Position numbers and translations under genes: made by a program. The notes below the pieces were generated by a model. That model worked only from the letters and a program-made list of their open reading frames with translations, did not search any database and was not told where the DNA came from. Of a stretch of 15,239 nucleotides of DNA, positions 1-6,114 are shown piece by piece. The stretch is from Firmicutes bacterium UBA5500 (GTDB lineage: Bacteria; Bacillota; UBA994; UBA5500), in NCBI GenBank assembly GCA_002427055.1, contig DIPA01000114.1, forward strand, positions 80,910 to 96,148, written 5' to 3'. Positions within the stretch are counted from its first letter, which is position 1, and each line of letters opens with the position of its first letter.

Positions 1-450
1 GAGAAGGTAGGGGTTATGTTTGGTAACCCTGAAGTTACCCCCGGTGGTCGCGCTCTCAAGTTTTATGCTACCGTGCGGCTAGAAGTGCGTCGCGTTGAGA
101 CCCTAAAGCAGGGAACTGATATGGTTGGCAACCGGACGCGGATCAAGGTAGTCAAGAACAAGGTAGCACCACCATTTAAACAAGCAGAGTTTGACCTCAT
201 GTATGGTGAAGGCATTTCACGTGAGGGTAACATACTGGATATCGGGGCTGATATAGACATAGTGACCAAGAGTGGCGCTTGGTATTCTTATGGCGATGAA
301 CGTCTGGGCCAAGGGCGTGAAAATGCTAAAGCAGCTTTGCGAGCAAATCCTGAGCTCGCGCAAGAAATTGAACAGCGCATTCGTGAGAAATTCCAATTGG
401 GGCAAGCTCAAGCGCGAGCGGTAACTGAGGATGCGTTGGAAGCGGAGTAA
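1..450 (+). CDS. recA: RecA recombinase, C-terminal part (start lies before the window)
   Basis: This is the 3' part of recA. The reading frame is open from base 1 ([10 protein letters not shown]) and stops at 448-450, giving 149 residues. RecA forms ATP-dependent filaments on single-stranded DNA, catalyses strand exchange and triggers LexA self-cleavage. The visible segment covers the end of the core, including [17 protein letters not shown] and the [17 protein letters not shown] strand region, and the C-terminal domain ([15 protein letters not shown], then [18 protein letters not shown]). The tail is acidic (EDALEAE), as in other RecA proteins, where it modulates DNA binding. The ATP-binding motifs lie upstream of the window. 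The gene overlaps recX by 20 bases, so the two are translationally coupled. The only odd point is that the 5' end is missing because of the window edge. Confidence 0.97.
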   Translation, partial: EKVGVMFGNPEVTPGGRALKFYATVRLEVRRVETLKQGTDMVGNRTRIKVVKNKVAPPFKQAEFDLMYGEGISREGNILDIGADIDIVTKSGAWYSYGDERLGQGRENAKAALRANPELAQEIEQRIREKFQLGQAQARAVTEDALEAE

Positions 451-925
451 GCCAAAGAGTAGTGCACGCTCTTATGCGCTTTGGCTACTTGGTAGACAAG
501 CATATGCAGCCCAGAGGTTGCGAGAACGTCTAGTTAGGCGTGGTTATAGTGTTGAAGAAGCTAATGATGCCGTAGATTATCTAATAGAGATTAAATATCT
601 AGACGATGAGGTATATGCTACAAGTTTTGTGGCGGGTCGTTCTTTGGCAGGGCAAGGGCCGCGTAAGCTGCGCTGGGAACTCAAGGCTCGTGGTGTGGAT
701 GCGGCATTGATTGACCAAGCTATTGCCAAAGTTCCCGAGCAAACTTTGTTTGAACAGGCTGAGCGTCTTGCTCGACGCCGTCTGCGTGGCAAGGAACTGG
801 CTGACCCTAGGGTGATTTCTAGTCTGTGTCGTTATCTTCTACAGCGCGGTTATGACTATGCCTTGGTAGAGGACGTGGTGCGAAAAGTAAGGGACTGTCT
901 TGACAGAGAGGGACAAAGTAGTTAA
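431..925 (+). CDS. recX: RecX, regulator of RecA
   Basis: RecX-family protein of 164 residues that binds RecA and caps or destabilises its filaments. The family has tandem three-helix repeats. Here they are visible as [29 protein letters not shown], then [25 protein letters not shown] with the characteristic [14 protein letters not shown], and a third repeat running to the C-terminus ([24 protein letters not shown]). The length is normal for the family. The ATG at 431 lies inside the end of recA in another frame, with only GAGG directly in front of it. Initiation probably depends on ribosomes terminating on recA. No better in-frame start is visible. The terminator at 1016-1041 probably ends the recA-recX transcript. 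Confidence 0.93.
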   Translation: MRWKRSKPKSSARSYALWLLGRQAYAAQRLRERLVRRGYSVEEANDAVDYLIEIKYLDDEVYATSFVAGRSLAGQGPRKLRWELKARGVDAALIDQAIAKVPEQTLFEQAERLARRRLRGKELADPRVISSLCRYLLQRGYDYALVEDVVRKVRDCLDREGQSS

Positions 926-949
926 AATCTTGCCAAGGAGGGTATGTAG

Positions 950-979
950 GTGCCCCTCAAAATTTGGGGTCGGCTTTGA
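950..979 (+). CDS. Possible 9-residue leader peptide (tentative)
   Basis: A GTG at 950 stands seven bases after a near-perfect ribosome binding site (AAGGAGGG, 935-942) and opens a 9-codon frame, M-P-L-K-I-W-G-R-L, closed by TGA. The ORF is followed by hairpins and then the strong terminator at 1016-1041, the layout of leader-peptide attenuators. There is no run of one amino acid that would reveal a regulating tRNA. The ribosome binding site may instead be chance, or it may serve the ATG-TAG at 944-949. The next gene, rny, is not an obvious attenuation target. Function unknown; the existence of translation is an inference from the ribosome binding site alone. Confidence 0.2.
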   Translation: MPLKIWGRL

Positions 980-1015
980 CTGGTACTGCAACCAGAAAAG
1001 TGGTTATTGTCTTCT

Positions 1016-1041
1016 AGGCCGAGAACTTCTCGGCCTTTTTT
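1016..1041 (+). terminator. Rho-independent terminator after recA-recX
   Basis: GGCCGAG and CTCGGCC form a GC-rich stem around a short AACTT loop, which can tighten by further A-T pairs. An A-T closing pair and six T residues (1036-1041) follow. It lies about 90 bases after the recX stop and has the classic intrinsic terminator form on the + strand. Confidence 0.9.
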
Positions 1042-1054
1042 ACACGGCTGGGGT

Positions 1055-1084
1055 GTGACCAATCAGTTATATGTCTATGATAAT
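1055..1084 (+). promoter_or_regulatory. Candidate sigma-A promoter for rny
   Basis: GTGACC at 1055-1060 (four of six against TTGACA) and GATAAT at 1079-1084 (five of six against TATAAT) are separated by 18 bases. The site sits just after the recX terminator, where rny needs a promoter of its own. Transcription would start near 1091 and give an untranslated leader of about 140 bases. The -10 is good and the -35 mediocre. An overlapping TATGAT at 1076-1081 is an alternative -10. Confidence 0.4.
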
Positions 1085-1091
1085 CAGTAAA

Positions 1092-1109
1092 CCATAGCAA
1101 CAGCTATGG
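1092..1109 (+). other. Perfect hairpin in the rny leader
   Basis: CCATAGC and GCTATGG are perfect complements around an AACA loop, giving a 7-bp stem. No T run follows, so it is not a terminator. If the promoter at 1055-1084 is real, this hairpin would form at the extreme 5' end of the rny mRNA. A 5' hairpin there could stabilise the message or be a target for autocontrol by RNase Y; that role is speculation. Confidence 0.45.
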
Positions 1110-1161
1110 CCAGATTGCCATACTAGTTTAACCAGCAGAGCTTTTTCTAAATTGAGTAGAT

Positions 1162-1178
1162 GGGGAGCATCCCCTTTT
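1162..1178 (+). other. Short hairpin with T run in the rny leader
   Basis: GGGGA and TCCCC pair around a GCA loop and are followed by TTTT. The stem is only five base pairs, so termination would be weak at best. It could act as a transcriptional pause or attenuator in the leader before rny. Only the hairpin itself is directly visible. Confidence 0.3.
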
Positions 1179-1216
1179 CAAAATTCTGTTTCTTGGTGGA
1201 GCACCTTGAAAACTTA

Positions 1217-1224
1217 AAAGGAGG
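1217..1224 (+). promoter_or_regulatory. Ribosome binding site that fixes the rny start
   Basis: AAAAGGAGG is a near-perfect anti-16S match. Counting eight bases downstream (TTTGAGTT) leads to ATA at 1233, in the rny frame. A TGA at 1227 in that frame blocks any start further upstream. The in-frame GTG at 1293 is far too distant to be served by this site. Confidence 0.75.
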
Positions 1225-1232
1225 TTTGAGTT

Positions 1233-2780
1233 ATAGATACTGGACAGATAATTTCGTGGGCAGTTATTGTAGTTGGCATCCCGCTGGCTGGAGTGGCTGG
1301 CTATTTATACCGCAGACAGATTGCTGAACAAAAAATCGGTGGTGCTGAGCAGGAAGCCACCCGCATAGTAGAGGATGCAAAGAAAACAGCAGAATCTAAG
1401 CGGCGAGAAGCTCTCTTAGAAGCTAAGGAAGAGGTACATCGCCTGCGTTCTGATTTTGACAAGGAAGTCCGGGATCGTCGTTCTGAACTACAACGTTTAG
1501 AGCGGCGAGTCATACAGCGAGATGAGACCTTAGAACGTAAGCTTGATCAGTTGGAGAAAAAAGAAGAGCAAGTGTTGCGCAAGGCTAATGAACTAGACCG
1601 TCAAAAGGAAATGGTTAACGAGATTATTGCCAAACAGCTTGCTGAATTGGAGCGCGTATCAGGCTTAAGTTCGCAAGATGCAAAACAAATGCTTTTGGAC
1701 AGCATTGAGAAAGAAACTCAGTATGAAGCAGCTTTGCTGATCAAAGACATCGAAGCCCAGGCTCGGGAAGAAGGCGACAAGAAGGCTCGAGAGATCATAA
1801 CTCTGGCTATCCAGCGTTGTGCAGCTGACCATGTTGCTGAAACAACTGTATCTGTAGTTGAGTTGCCAAACGACGAGATGAAGGGGCGCATAATTGGCCG
1901 TGAAGGGCGTAATATACGCACCCTTGAGACTTTGACCGGTATTGATCTTATTATTGATGATACACCTGAGGCTGTGATTCTGTCTGGCTTTGACCCTATC
2001 CGGCGCGAGGTAGCCCGTGTGGCCTTGGAACGTCTGGTTTCTGATGGACGTATCCATCCTGCGCGTATTGAAGAAATGGTCGAGAAGGCACAGCGTGAGG
2101 TCGAGGCTCGTATTCGCGATGAGGGTGAGCGAGCTACCTTAGAAGTTGGTGTTCATGGCCTTAATCTTGAATTGGTCAAGTTGCTCGGACGGTTACGTTT
2201 CCGTACGAGTTATGGGCAGAATGTACTAAACCATTCTGTTGAGGTTGCTCATTTGGCCGCCATCATGGCAGCTGAGCTAGGTGCTGATGTTAGTCTAGCT
2301 AAGCGAGCCGGCTTGTTACATGATATTGGTAAAGCTATCGACCATGAAGTGGAAGGGCCGCATGTAACTATTGGTGCTGATATTGCTAAGAAATATCGTG
2401 AGCAGGCCGCGGTTGTACATGCGATTGCTGCTCATCATAATGACATTGAACCACAAAGCATAGAGGCAGTCTTGGTACAAGCCGCTGATGCAGTGTCGGC
2501 AGCTCGGCCGGGCGCACGTCGTGAGAGCTTGGAAAGCTACATTAAGCGCCTAGAGAAACTAGAAGAAATAGCAGATTCTTTTGAGGGTGTCGAGAAGACT
2601 TATGCCATTCAAGCAGGTCGTGAAATCCGTATTATCGTTAAGCCTGAGAAAGTGGACGACTTAGCTTCAGTGCGTATCGCGCATGAGATTGCTAAGAAAG
2701 TTGAAAACGAGCTCGACTACCCTGGCCAGATCAAAGTAACCGTGATTCGGGAAACGAGAGCTGTAGATTACGCGAAATAG
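1233..2780 (+). CDS. rny: Ribonuclease Y, membrane-anchored (unusual ATA start)
   Basis: RNase Y is the endoribonuclease that starts bulk mRNA decay in many Firmicutes and is anchored in the cytoplasmic membrane. From ATA at 1233 the product has 515 residues, close to the roughly 520 usual for the family. It opens with a hydrophobic anchor ([20 protein letters not shown], about residues 6-25). A long charged coiled coil follows (about 30-180), then a KH RNA-binding domain ([15 protein letters not shown] near 218-232) and an HD domain with LLHDIGK (His363-Asp364), IAAHHND and [16 protein letters not shown]. The first conventional in-frame start is GTG at 1293, giving 495 residues; that would cut away most of the anchor and has no ribosome binding site. 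A terminator follows the stop directly, so the gene is probably transcribed alone. The family call is certain; the ATA start is an inference. Confidence 0.95.
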   Translation: MDTGQIISWAVIVVGIPLAGVAGYLYRRQIAEQKIGGAEQEATRIVEDAKKTAESKRREALLEAKEEVHRLRSDFDKEVRDRRSELQRLERRVIQRDETLERKLDQLEKKEEQVLRKANELDRQKEMVNEIIAKQLAELERVSGLSSQDAKQMLLDSIEKETQYEAALLIKDIEAQAREEGDKKAREIITLAIQRCAADHVAETTVSVVELPNDEMKGRIIGREGRNIRTLETLTGIDLIIDDTPEAVILSGFDPIRREVARVALERLVSDGRIHPARIEEMVEKAQREVEARIRDEGERATLEVGVHGLNLELVKLLGRLRFRTSYGQNVLNHSVEVAHLAAIMAAELGADVSLAKRAGLLHDIGKAIDHEVEGPHVTIGADIAKKYREQAAVVHAIAAHHNDIEPQSIEAVLVQAADAVSAARPGARRESLESYIKRLEKLEEIADSFEGVEKTYAIQAGREIRIIVKPEKVDDLASVRIAHEIAKKVENELDYPGQIKVTVIRETRAVDYAK

Positions 2781-2806
2781 CGGCGGTATATCCGCCGCTT
2801 TTTCTT
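2778..2806 (+). terminator. Rho-independent terminator of rny
   Basis: GCGGCGG and CCGCCGC form a perfect 7-bp GC stem around TATAT, extended by A-T pairs and followed by TTTTTCTT. The stem begins inside the rny stop codon. It separates rny from ymdB, which are co-transcribed in Bacillus subtilis (ymdA-ymdB). Confidence 0.92.
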
Positions 2807-2906
2807 GCACAAACGAGTGTGCTGCATGATATCTGGGAGGTAGAATATAAGAGAGCATATTAAGCACTCTTAAGGTCGATAACTTAAATGAGAAAGGGGC
2901 GAAGTT

Positions 2907-3698
2907 ATGCTTGGCATACTTTTTGTCGGTGATGTAATCGGCAGACCGGGTCGTCAAAGCTTACCCAGTCTAATAGGCAAAGTGAAGCGGCAGTTTCCAG
3001 TTGATCTAGTAATTGCCAATGGTGAGAACTCTGCCGGAGGTACGGGAATTACACGTGAGGTTGCCAATGAGTTATTTCATTCTGGTGTTGATATCATCAC
3101 TAGTGGCAATCACATTTGGGACAAGCGTGAGGCTCTAGATCTTCTAGACGAAGAAAAGCGCATCATCCGTCCGGCTAATTATCCGTCTGGAGTGCCGGGA
3201 CAGGGTAGTATTGTGGTTGAAGTAGGACTACCACCACGGCGAGTGTTGATCGTCAATGTCTGTGGACGTGCTTTCATGCCAGACATGGATTGTCCTTTTC
3301 GAGTTGTTGACCATATTATAGCCAGTGAAGCTCGTCCCGGAGATATCATCATAGTTGATTTTCATGCCGAGGCTACTTCTGAGAAAGCTGCTTTAGGCTT
3401 TCACCTGGATGGTAGGGTGACTGCTGTGCTTGGAACGCATACACATGTACAAACGGCGGATGAACGGCTATTACCGAATGGTACGGCCTTCATTTCAGAT
3501 GTAGGTATGGTGGGGCCACGTGATTCGATATTAGGGGTAGAAGTTGCCCCGGTATTACACAAATTTTTGACTTGCTTACCGGTGCGTTTTGAGGTCGCGA
3601 AGGGACCTGTATGGGCGAATGCAGTGCATATCTTGGTAGATGACGATCATCCGCAGGCGGTGAGCCCCCCGCAGCGCATTAGTGAGATTATCAATTAA
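2907..3698 (+). CDS. ymdB: YmdB-family metallophosphoesterase (TIGR00282)
   Basis: A 263-residue protein of the TIGR00282/YmdB family. In Bacillus subtilis YmdB is a di-metal phosphodiesterase that acts on 2',3'-cyclic nucleotides and affects biofilm formation and motility. The metal ligands are all visible: Asp9 in FVGDV, Glu40-Asn41 in ANGENSAGG, Asn68-His69 in SGNHIWD, His153 in VDFHAEATSEK, and His178 and His180 in GTHTHVQTAD. The ATG at 2907 follows AAAGGGG at good spacing. The length matches the family. It lies just downstream of rny, as in many Firmicutes, but a strong terminator and 126 bases part the two genes, so it probably has its own promoter. None is clear in the gap. The cyclic-nucleotide substrate is taken from the family, not seen here. 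Confidence 0.93.
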   Translation: MLGILFVGDVIGRPGRQSLPSLIGKVKRQFPVDLVIANGENSAGGTGITREVANELFHSGVDIITSGNHIWDKREALDLLDEEKRIIRPANYPSGVPGQGSIVVEVGLPPRRVLIVNVCGRAFMPDMDCPFRVVDHIIASEARPGDIIIVDFHAEATSEKAALGFHLDGRVTAVLGTHTHVQTADERLLPNGTAFISDVGMVGPRDSILGVEVAPVLHKFLTCLPVRFEVAKGPVWANAVHILVDDDHPQAVSPPQRISEIIN

Positions 3699-3723
3699 TC
3701 TGTATGAGTTTAGGTTTATGGAG

Positions 3724-3750
3724 AGAGGACTTAGTCCTGGCTTATTGAAT
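3724..3750 (+). promoter_or_regulatory. Candidate sigma-H promoter of spoVS
   Basis: AGAGGACTT at 3724-3732 matches the sigma-H -35 consensus RNAGGAWWW except at one position (C for W). Eleven bases later ATTGAAT at 3744-3750 matches the -10 consensus RNNGAAT. The site is about 109 bases before spoVS, a gene known to be sigma-H dependent in Bacillus subtilis. A 13-base inverted repeat (AGGACT T AGTCCT, 3726-3738) overlaps the -35 element and spacer and might bind a regulator. The pattern match is seen directly; its use in vivo is inferred. Confidence 0.6.
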
Positions 3751-3858
3751 ATACAGTAAGGGCAGACTCGAGTAGGCAAACCAATTGCGGGCCATATCGC
3801 GATCTCTTAATTGGTAAGCTTGCAGGAGAAAAAACTCAGACCGAAGCGAGGAGGAGAA

Positions 3859-4122
3859 ATGGTGGAACTATTGAAAGTCTCAGCAAGGTCAAATCCAAAT
3901 TCAGTAGGCGGTGCGTTGGCAGGTATAATTCGCGAACGTGGAGCGGCCGAATTGCAGGCAATTGGGGCTGGAGCCATCAACCAAGCTGTCAAGGCAATTG
4001 CTATTGCCCGTGGTTTTGTGGCACCAAACGGCATAGATCTTGTTTGTATTCCGGCTTTTGCTGATGTTTTGCTTGATGGGGAGGAGCGTACTGCCATTAA
4101 GTTGATAATAGAGCAAAGGTAG
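3859..4122 (+). CDS. spoVS: Stage V sporulation protein S
   Basis: SpoVS of 87 residues; the family is usually 86. It is a small Alba-like-fold protein needed for completing engulfment-associated steps, coat assembly and proper septation in Bacillus subtilis, and it occurs in sporulating and some non-sporulating bacteria. The whole protein fits the family: VELLKVSARSNPNSVGGALA at the start, then GAGAINQAVKAIAIARGFV and the C-terminal IPAFADVLLDGEERTAIKLI. The ATG at 3859 follows GAGGAGGAG at ideal spacing. The frame extends upstream to a TTG at 3811, but that extension lacks a ribosome binding site and is absent from the family. A sigma-H-like promoter lies upstream. The biochemical role is poorly understood even in model species. 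Confidence 0.95.
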   Translation: MVELLKVSARSNPNSVGGALAGIIRERGAAELQAIGAGAINQAVKAIAIARGFVAPNGIDLVCIPAFADVLLDGEERTAIKLIIEQR

Positions 4123-4185
4123 TGTGCGCCTAGTTTTCCACCAAATAGAGCCTTGTTTCGGCGCCCGATAAAAGGAGGAAATGAC

Positions 4186-5187
4186 ATGGATAAGAAGGTC
4201 CGCCAGTTACACCAAGAGGCACTCGTGGTTGATACGCATTGTGACACACTATTGCGCCTTTTAGGGCGTAGCTCTGGTAGTCAAGAGCAAAGCGCCTATC
4301 GGTTGCGTGATCGTCATGCGGAGGGCCACATTGATCTCCCGCGCTTAAAAGAAGGCGGAGTAGATGTACAGTTTTTTGCTGCGTATATCGAGCCAATATA
4401 CAAGCCGGACCGTTCATTGAAACGGGCTATGCAGATATTTGATGCTTTCTTTACTGAAGTAGATGCTAATTCCGACTTAATGATGCTTGCCACCTCAGCA
4501 CAGGATATCTTAACCGCTAAGGAACAGGGTAAGCTGGCAGCTGTTTTAGCGATAGAAGGTGGCGAAGCCTTAGAGGGAGATTTAGGCGTATTGCGTCTTT
4601 TCCATCGCCTAGGTGTACGCTCTATTGGTTTGACCTGGAATGAACGTAATAATATTGCTGATGGTGTGGGTGATAGTAGAAGCAAGGGAGGCCTCAGTGT
4701 CTTTGGTGCTGACTTAATCAAGGAGATGAATCGCTTAGGCATTTTGGTCGATGTCTCCCACCTCTCTGACCCTGGATTCTGGGATGTTGTTGAATTAAGC
4801 ACCCAGCCAATTATTGCTTCCCACTCCAACTCGCGGGCTGTCTGTAACCACCGACGCAATCTGACTGATGATCAAATTAAGGCCTTAGCTAAGAACGGTG
4901 GCGTCATGGGCATGAACTTCGCCGCCGCTTTTGTTAAGGAAGATGGCAAACCTAAGCTCGATGATTTGCTTAATCATATCGATCATATTGTTGAACTGGT
5001 TGGCCCAGAGCATGTTGGTCTTGGTTCTGATTTTGATGGAATTGGAGCTGCGCCAGAAGAGCTAACTGATGCTAGTACCATGCCTCTAATTACAGACGGG
5101 TTGTGTAAACGTGGATATAGCGACGAGCATATTCGCTTGATCCTTGGTGGCAACTACTTCAGGGTTTTCAAAGAGGTCTGGGGATAG
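4186..5187 (+). CDS. Membrane-dipeptidase-family (M19) zinc dipeptidase
   Basis: A 333-residue member of peptidase family M19, the renal or membrane dipeptidase family of the amidohydrolase superfamily. These di-zinc enzymes cleave dipeptides, often with a D-residue at the C-terminus. The family signatures are present in order: the HxD zinc pair (His18, Asp20) in DTHCDTLLR; the bridging Glu near 124 in AIEGGEALEG; SHSNSRAVCNHRRNLTD near residues 211-227, holding the two further zinc-ligand histidines; and GSDFDG near 280-285 with the conserved Asp. The start is ATG at 4186, since AAAAGGAGG stands just before it; the in-frame TTG at 4153 has none. No signal peptide or membrane segment is visible, so it is probably cytoplasmic. 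Five bases separate it from the PHP gene, so they are probably co-transcribed. The substrate cannot be read from the sequence. Confidence 0.92.
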   Translation: MDKKVRQLHQEALVVDTHCDTLLRLLGRSSGSQEQSAYRLRDRHAEGHIDLPRLKEGGVDVQFFAAYIEPIYKPDRSLKRAMQIFDAFFTEVDANSDLMMLATSAQDILTAKEQGKLAAVLAIEGGEALEGDLGVLRLFHRLGVRSIGLTWNERNNIADGVGDSRSKGGLSVFGADLIKEMNRLGILVDVSHLSDPGFWDVVELSTQPIIASHSNSRAVCNHRRNLTDDQIKALAKNGGVMGMNFAAAFVKEDGKPKLDDLLNHIDHIVELVGPEHVGLGSDFDGIGAAPEELTDASTMPLITDGLCKRGYSDEHIRLILGGNYFRVFKEVWG

Positions 5188-5192
5188 TTCTT

Positions 5193-6008
5193 GTGAGTGC
5201 CGATCTGCATGTTCATTCCGTTTTCTCCGATGGTTGCCTAAGTCCGAGGCAGCTGGTAGAGGGTGCTCAAGGGCTAGGCCTTGCAGCTTTGGCAATTACT
5301 GACCATGATTCTCTTCAGGGAGTGCCAGAGGCGATAGAGCGTGGTCTAGAGCTCGGTATAGTTGTCTTGCCTGGAATAGAAATCAGTTGCAGTGAGCACC
5401 AAGATGAGTATCACATTTTGGGATACAGAATGGACTGCAGTTACGAGCCACTTTTAGTACAGCTGGAGCGTATACAGCTGGAAAGGGCTCGACGTGCAGA
5501 GCGAATCGTTGCCCAATTGGCTGAACTGGGTGTCCGACTTTCCTATAGCCGCATTCGGGAGATTGCTGGTGCTGGCGTAGTCGGGCGCCCTCATATTGCG
5601 TCAGCACTGGTGGAGAGAGGCTATAGCGTAAGCATACGCGATGCATTCGCCCGTTATCTGAATGCTGGGCAGCCAGGTTACGTGCCTCGTTATCGACTTG
5701 GCGTAAGGCATGGCATCAACCTCATTCGGGAAGCAGGTGGCATTCCTGTTTGGGCGCATCCGGGAGAGAAGTTTTCTTCTGCACGGCTGGAGGAGCTGAA
5801 ATCACTGGGTTTGATGGGGGTTGAGGTTTGGCATCCCGACCATAGCCCAGAACAGATGTTATGGATAGCAGATCAGGCGGCTCGCGCGGGGTTGCTAGTT
5901 ACAGGCGGTTCTGACTTTCACTGTCAGCAACCAGATTACCCGGCATTAGGTAGTTACTTGACACCCAAGTGGGCCTTAGCTGCACTCTTGTCTATCAGTG
6001 CGAGCTAG
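5193..6008 (+). CDS. PHP-domain metal phosphoesterase (RNase AM / nucleoside bisphosphate phosphatase type)
   Basis: A 271-residue PHP-domain protein of the YciV/RNase AM type. Characterised relatives are 5'-3' exoribonucleases on short RNAs or 3',5'-nucleoside-bisphosphate phosphatases. The full PHP metal-ligand set is visible: His6 and His8 with Asp13 in DLHVHSVFSDG, Asp37-His38-Asp39 in ITDHDSLQG, Glu63 in PGIEIS, His74 in YHILGY, His134 in GRPHIA, His189 in WAHPG, and Asp241 and His243 in GGSDFH. The VEVWHPDHS motif is typical of this subgroup. The GTG at 5193 starts five bases after the dipeptidase stop and has only a weak ribosome binding site, suggesting translational coupling. No signal peptide is seen, so it acts in the cytoplasm. 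The exact substrate is inferred from the family. Confidence 0.88.
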   Translation: MSADLHVHSVFSDGCLSPRQLVEGAQGLGLAALAITDHDSLQGVPEAIERGLELGIVVLPGIEISCSEHQDEYHILGYRMDCSYEPLLVQLERIQLERARRAERIVAQLAELGVRLSYSRIREIAGAGVVGRPHIASALVERGYSVSIRDAFARYLNAGQPGYVPRYRLGVRHGINLIREAGGIPVWAHPGEKFSSARLEELKSLGLMGVEVWHPDHSPEQMLWIADQAARAGLLVTGGSDFHCQQPDYPALGSYLTPKWALAALLSISAS

Positions 6009-6014
6009 ACTTAT

Positions 6015-6042
6015 TTGCTTTTGTTTGAGGTTGGTGTAGTAT
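6015..6042 (+). promoter_or_regulatory. Weak candidate promoter before the racemase gene
   Basis: TTGCTT at 6015-6020 and TAGTAT at 6037-6042 are spaced by 16 bases, with three and four matches to the sigma-A consensus. The site lies in the 106-base gap after the PHP gene. The match is poor, and read-through from the upstream genes is equally possible, because I see no terminator in this gap. Confidence 0.25.
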
Positions 6043-6114
6043 AGGGTTGTTGCGGTTTGTTGTAGAGGAGCCGATACAAGATTACGACCGTCACGAAATT
6101 AGACATAAGGCAGA

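Larger units (their letters stand above)
926..1232. other. recX-rny intergenic region (no confident gene)
   Basis: This 307-base gap holds no confident protein gene. In order it contains: a strong ribosome binding site (AAGGAGGG, 935-942) followed seven bases later by a GTG opening a 9-codon ORF; a small hairpin (CTGGT / ACCAG, about 980-995); the recX terminator (1016-1041); a possible sigma-A promoter (1055-1084); a perfect 7-bp hairpin (1092-1109); a short G+C hairpin with a T run (1162-1178); a minor GGTG/CACC hairpin (about 1195-1205); and the rny ribosome binding site (1217-1224). The second half is probably the rny 5' untranslated leader. I could not match any part of it to a named riboswitch class. 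Confidence 0.5.

Noticed and set aside
977..1041. T-box-like motif TGGTACTGC before a terminator
   Set aside because: It differs by one base from the T-box core TGGNACCGC and a terminator follows. However, there is no specifier stem upstream (recX ends there), no antiterminator pairing was found, and the downstream gene is not an aminoacyl-tRNA synthetase or amino acid gene.
1226..1327. Alternative TTG-started frame right after the rny ribosome binding site
   Set aside because: TTG at 1226 is only one base from the ribosome binding site and opens a 33-codon frame that reads through the RNase Y anchor region in the wrong frame. It has no plausible function.
1665..2057. 130-codon open frame on the minus strand
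   Set aside because: It is antisense to the coiled-coil and KH region of RNase Y, has no ribosome binding site and no domain.
2805..2833. Possible promoter TTGCAC / GATATC before ymdB
   Set aside because: The -35 is fair but the -10 matches only three of six positions at the best spacing; too weak to call.
3780..3815. ACCAATT / AATTGGT inverted repeat before spoVS
   Set aside because: The arms are AT-rich, only seven bases long, and separated by 22 bases. This can easily arise by chance, and no regulatory model fits it.
3807..4247. 146-codon open frame on the minus strand covering spoVS
   Set aside because: spoVS matches its family end to end on the + strand; the minus frame has no family resemblance and crosses two gene boundaries.
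4314..4859. 181-codon open frame on the minus strand
   Set aside because: It lies wholly opposite the well-supported dipeptidase gene, is rich in Ser, Arg and Pro as antisense frames often are, and shows no recognisable domain.
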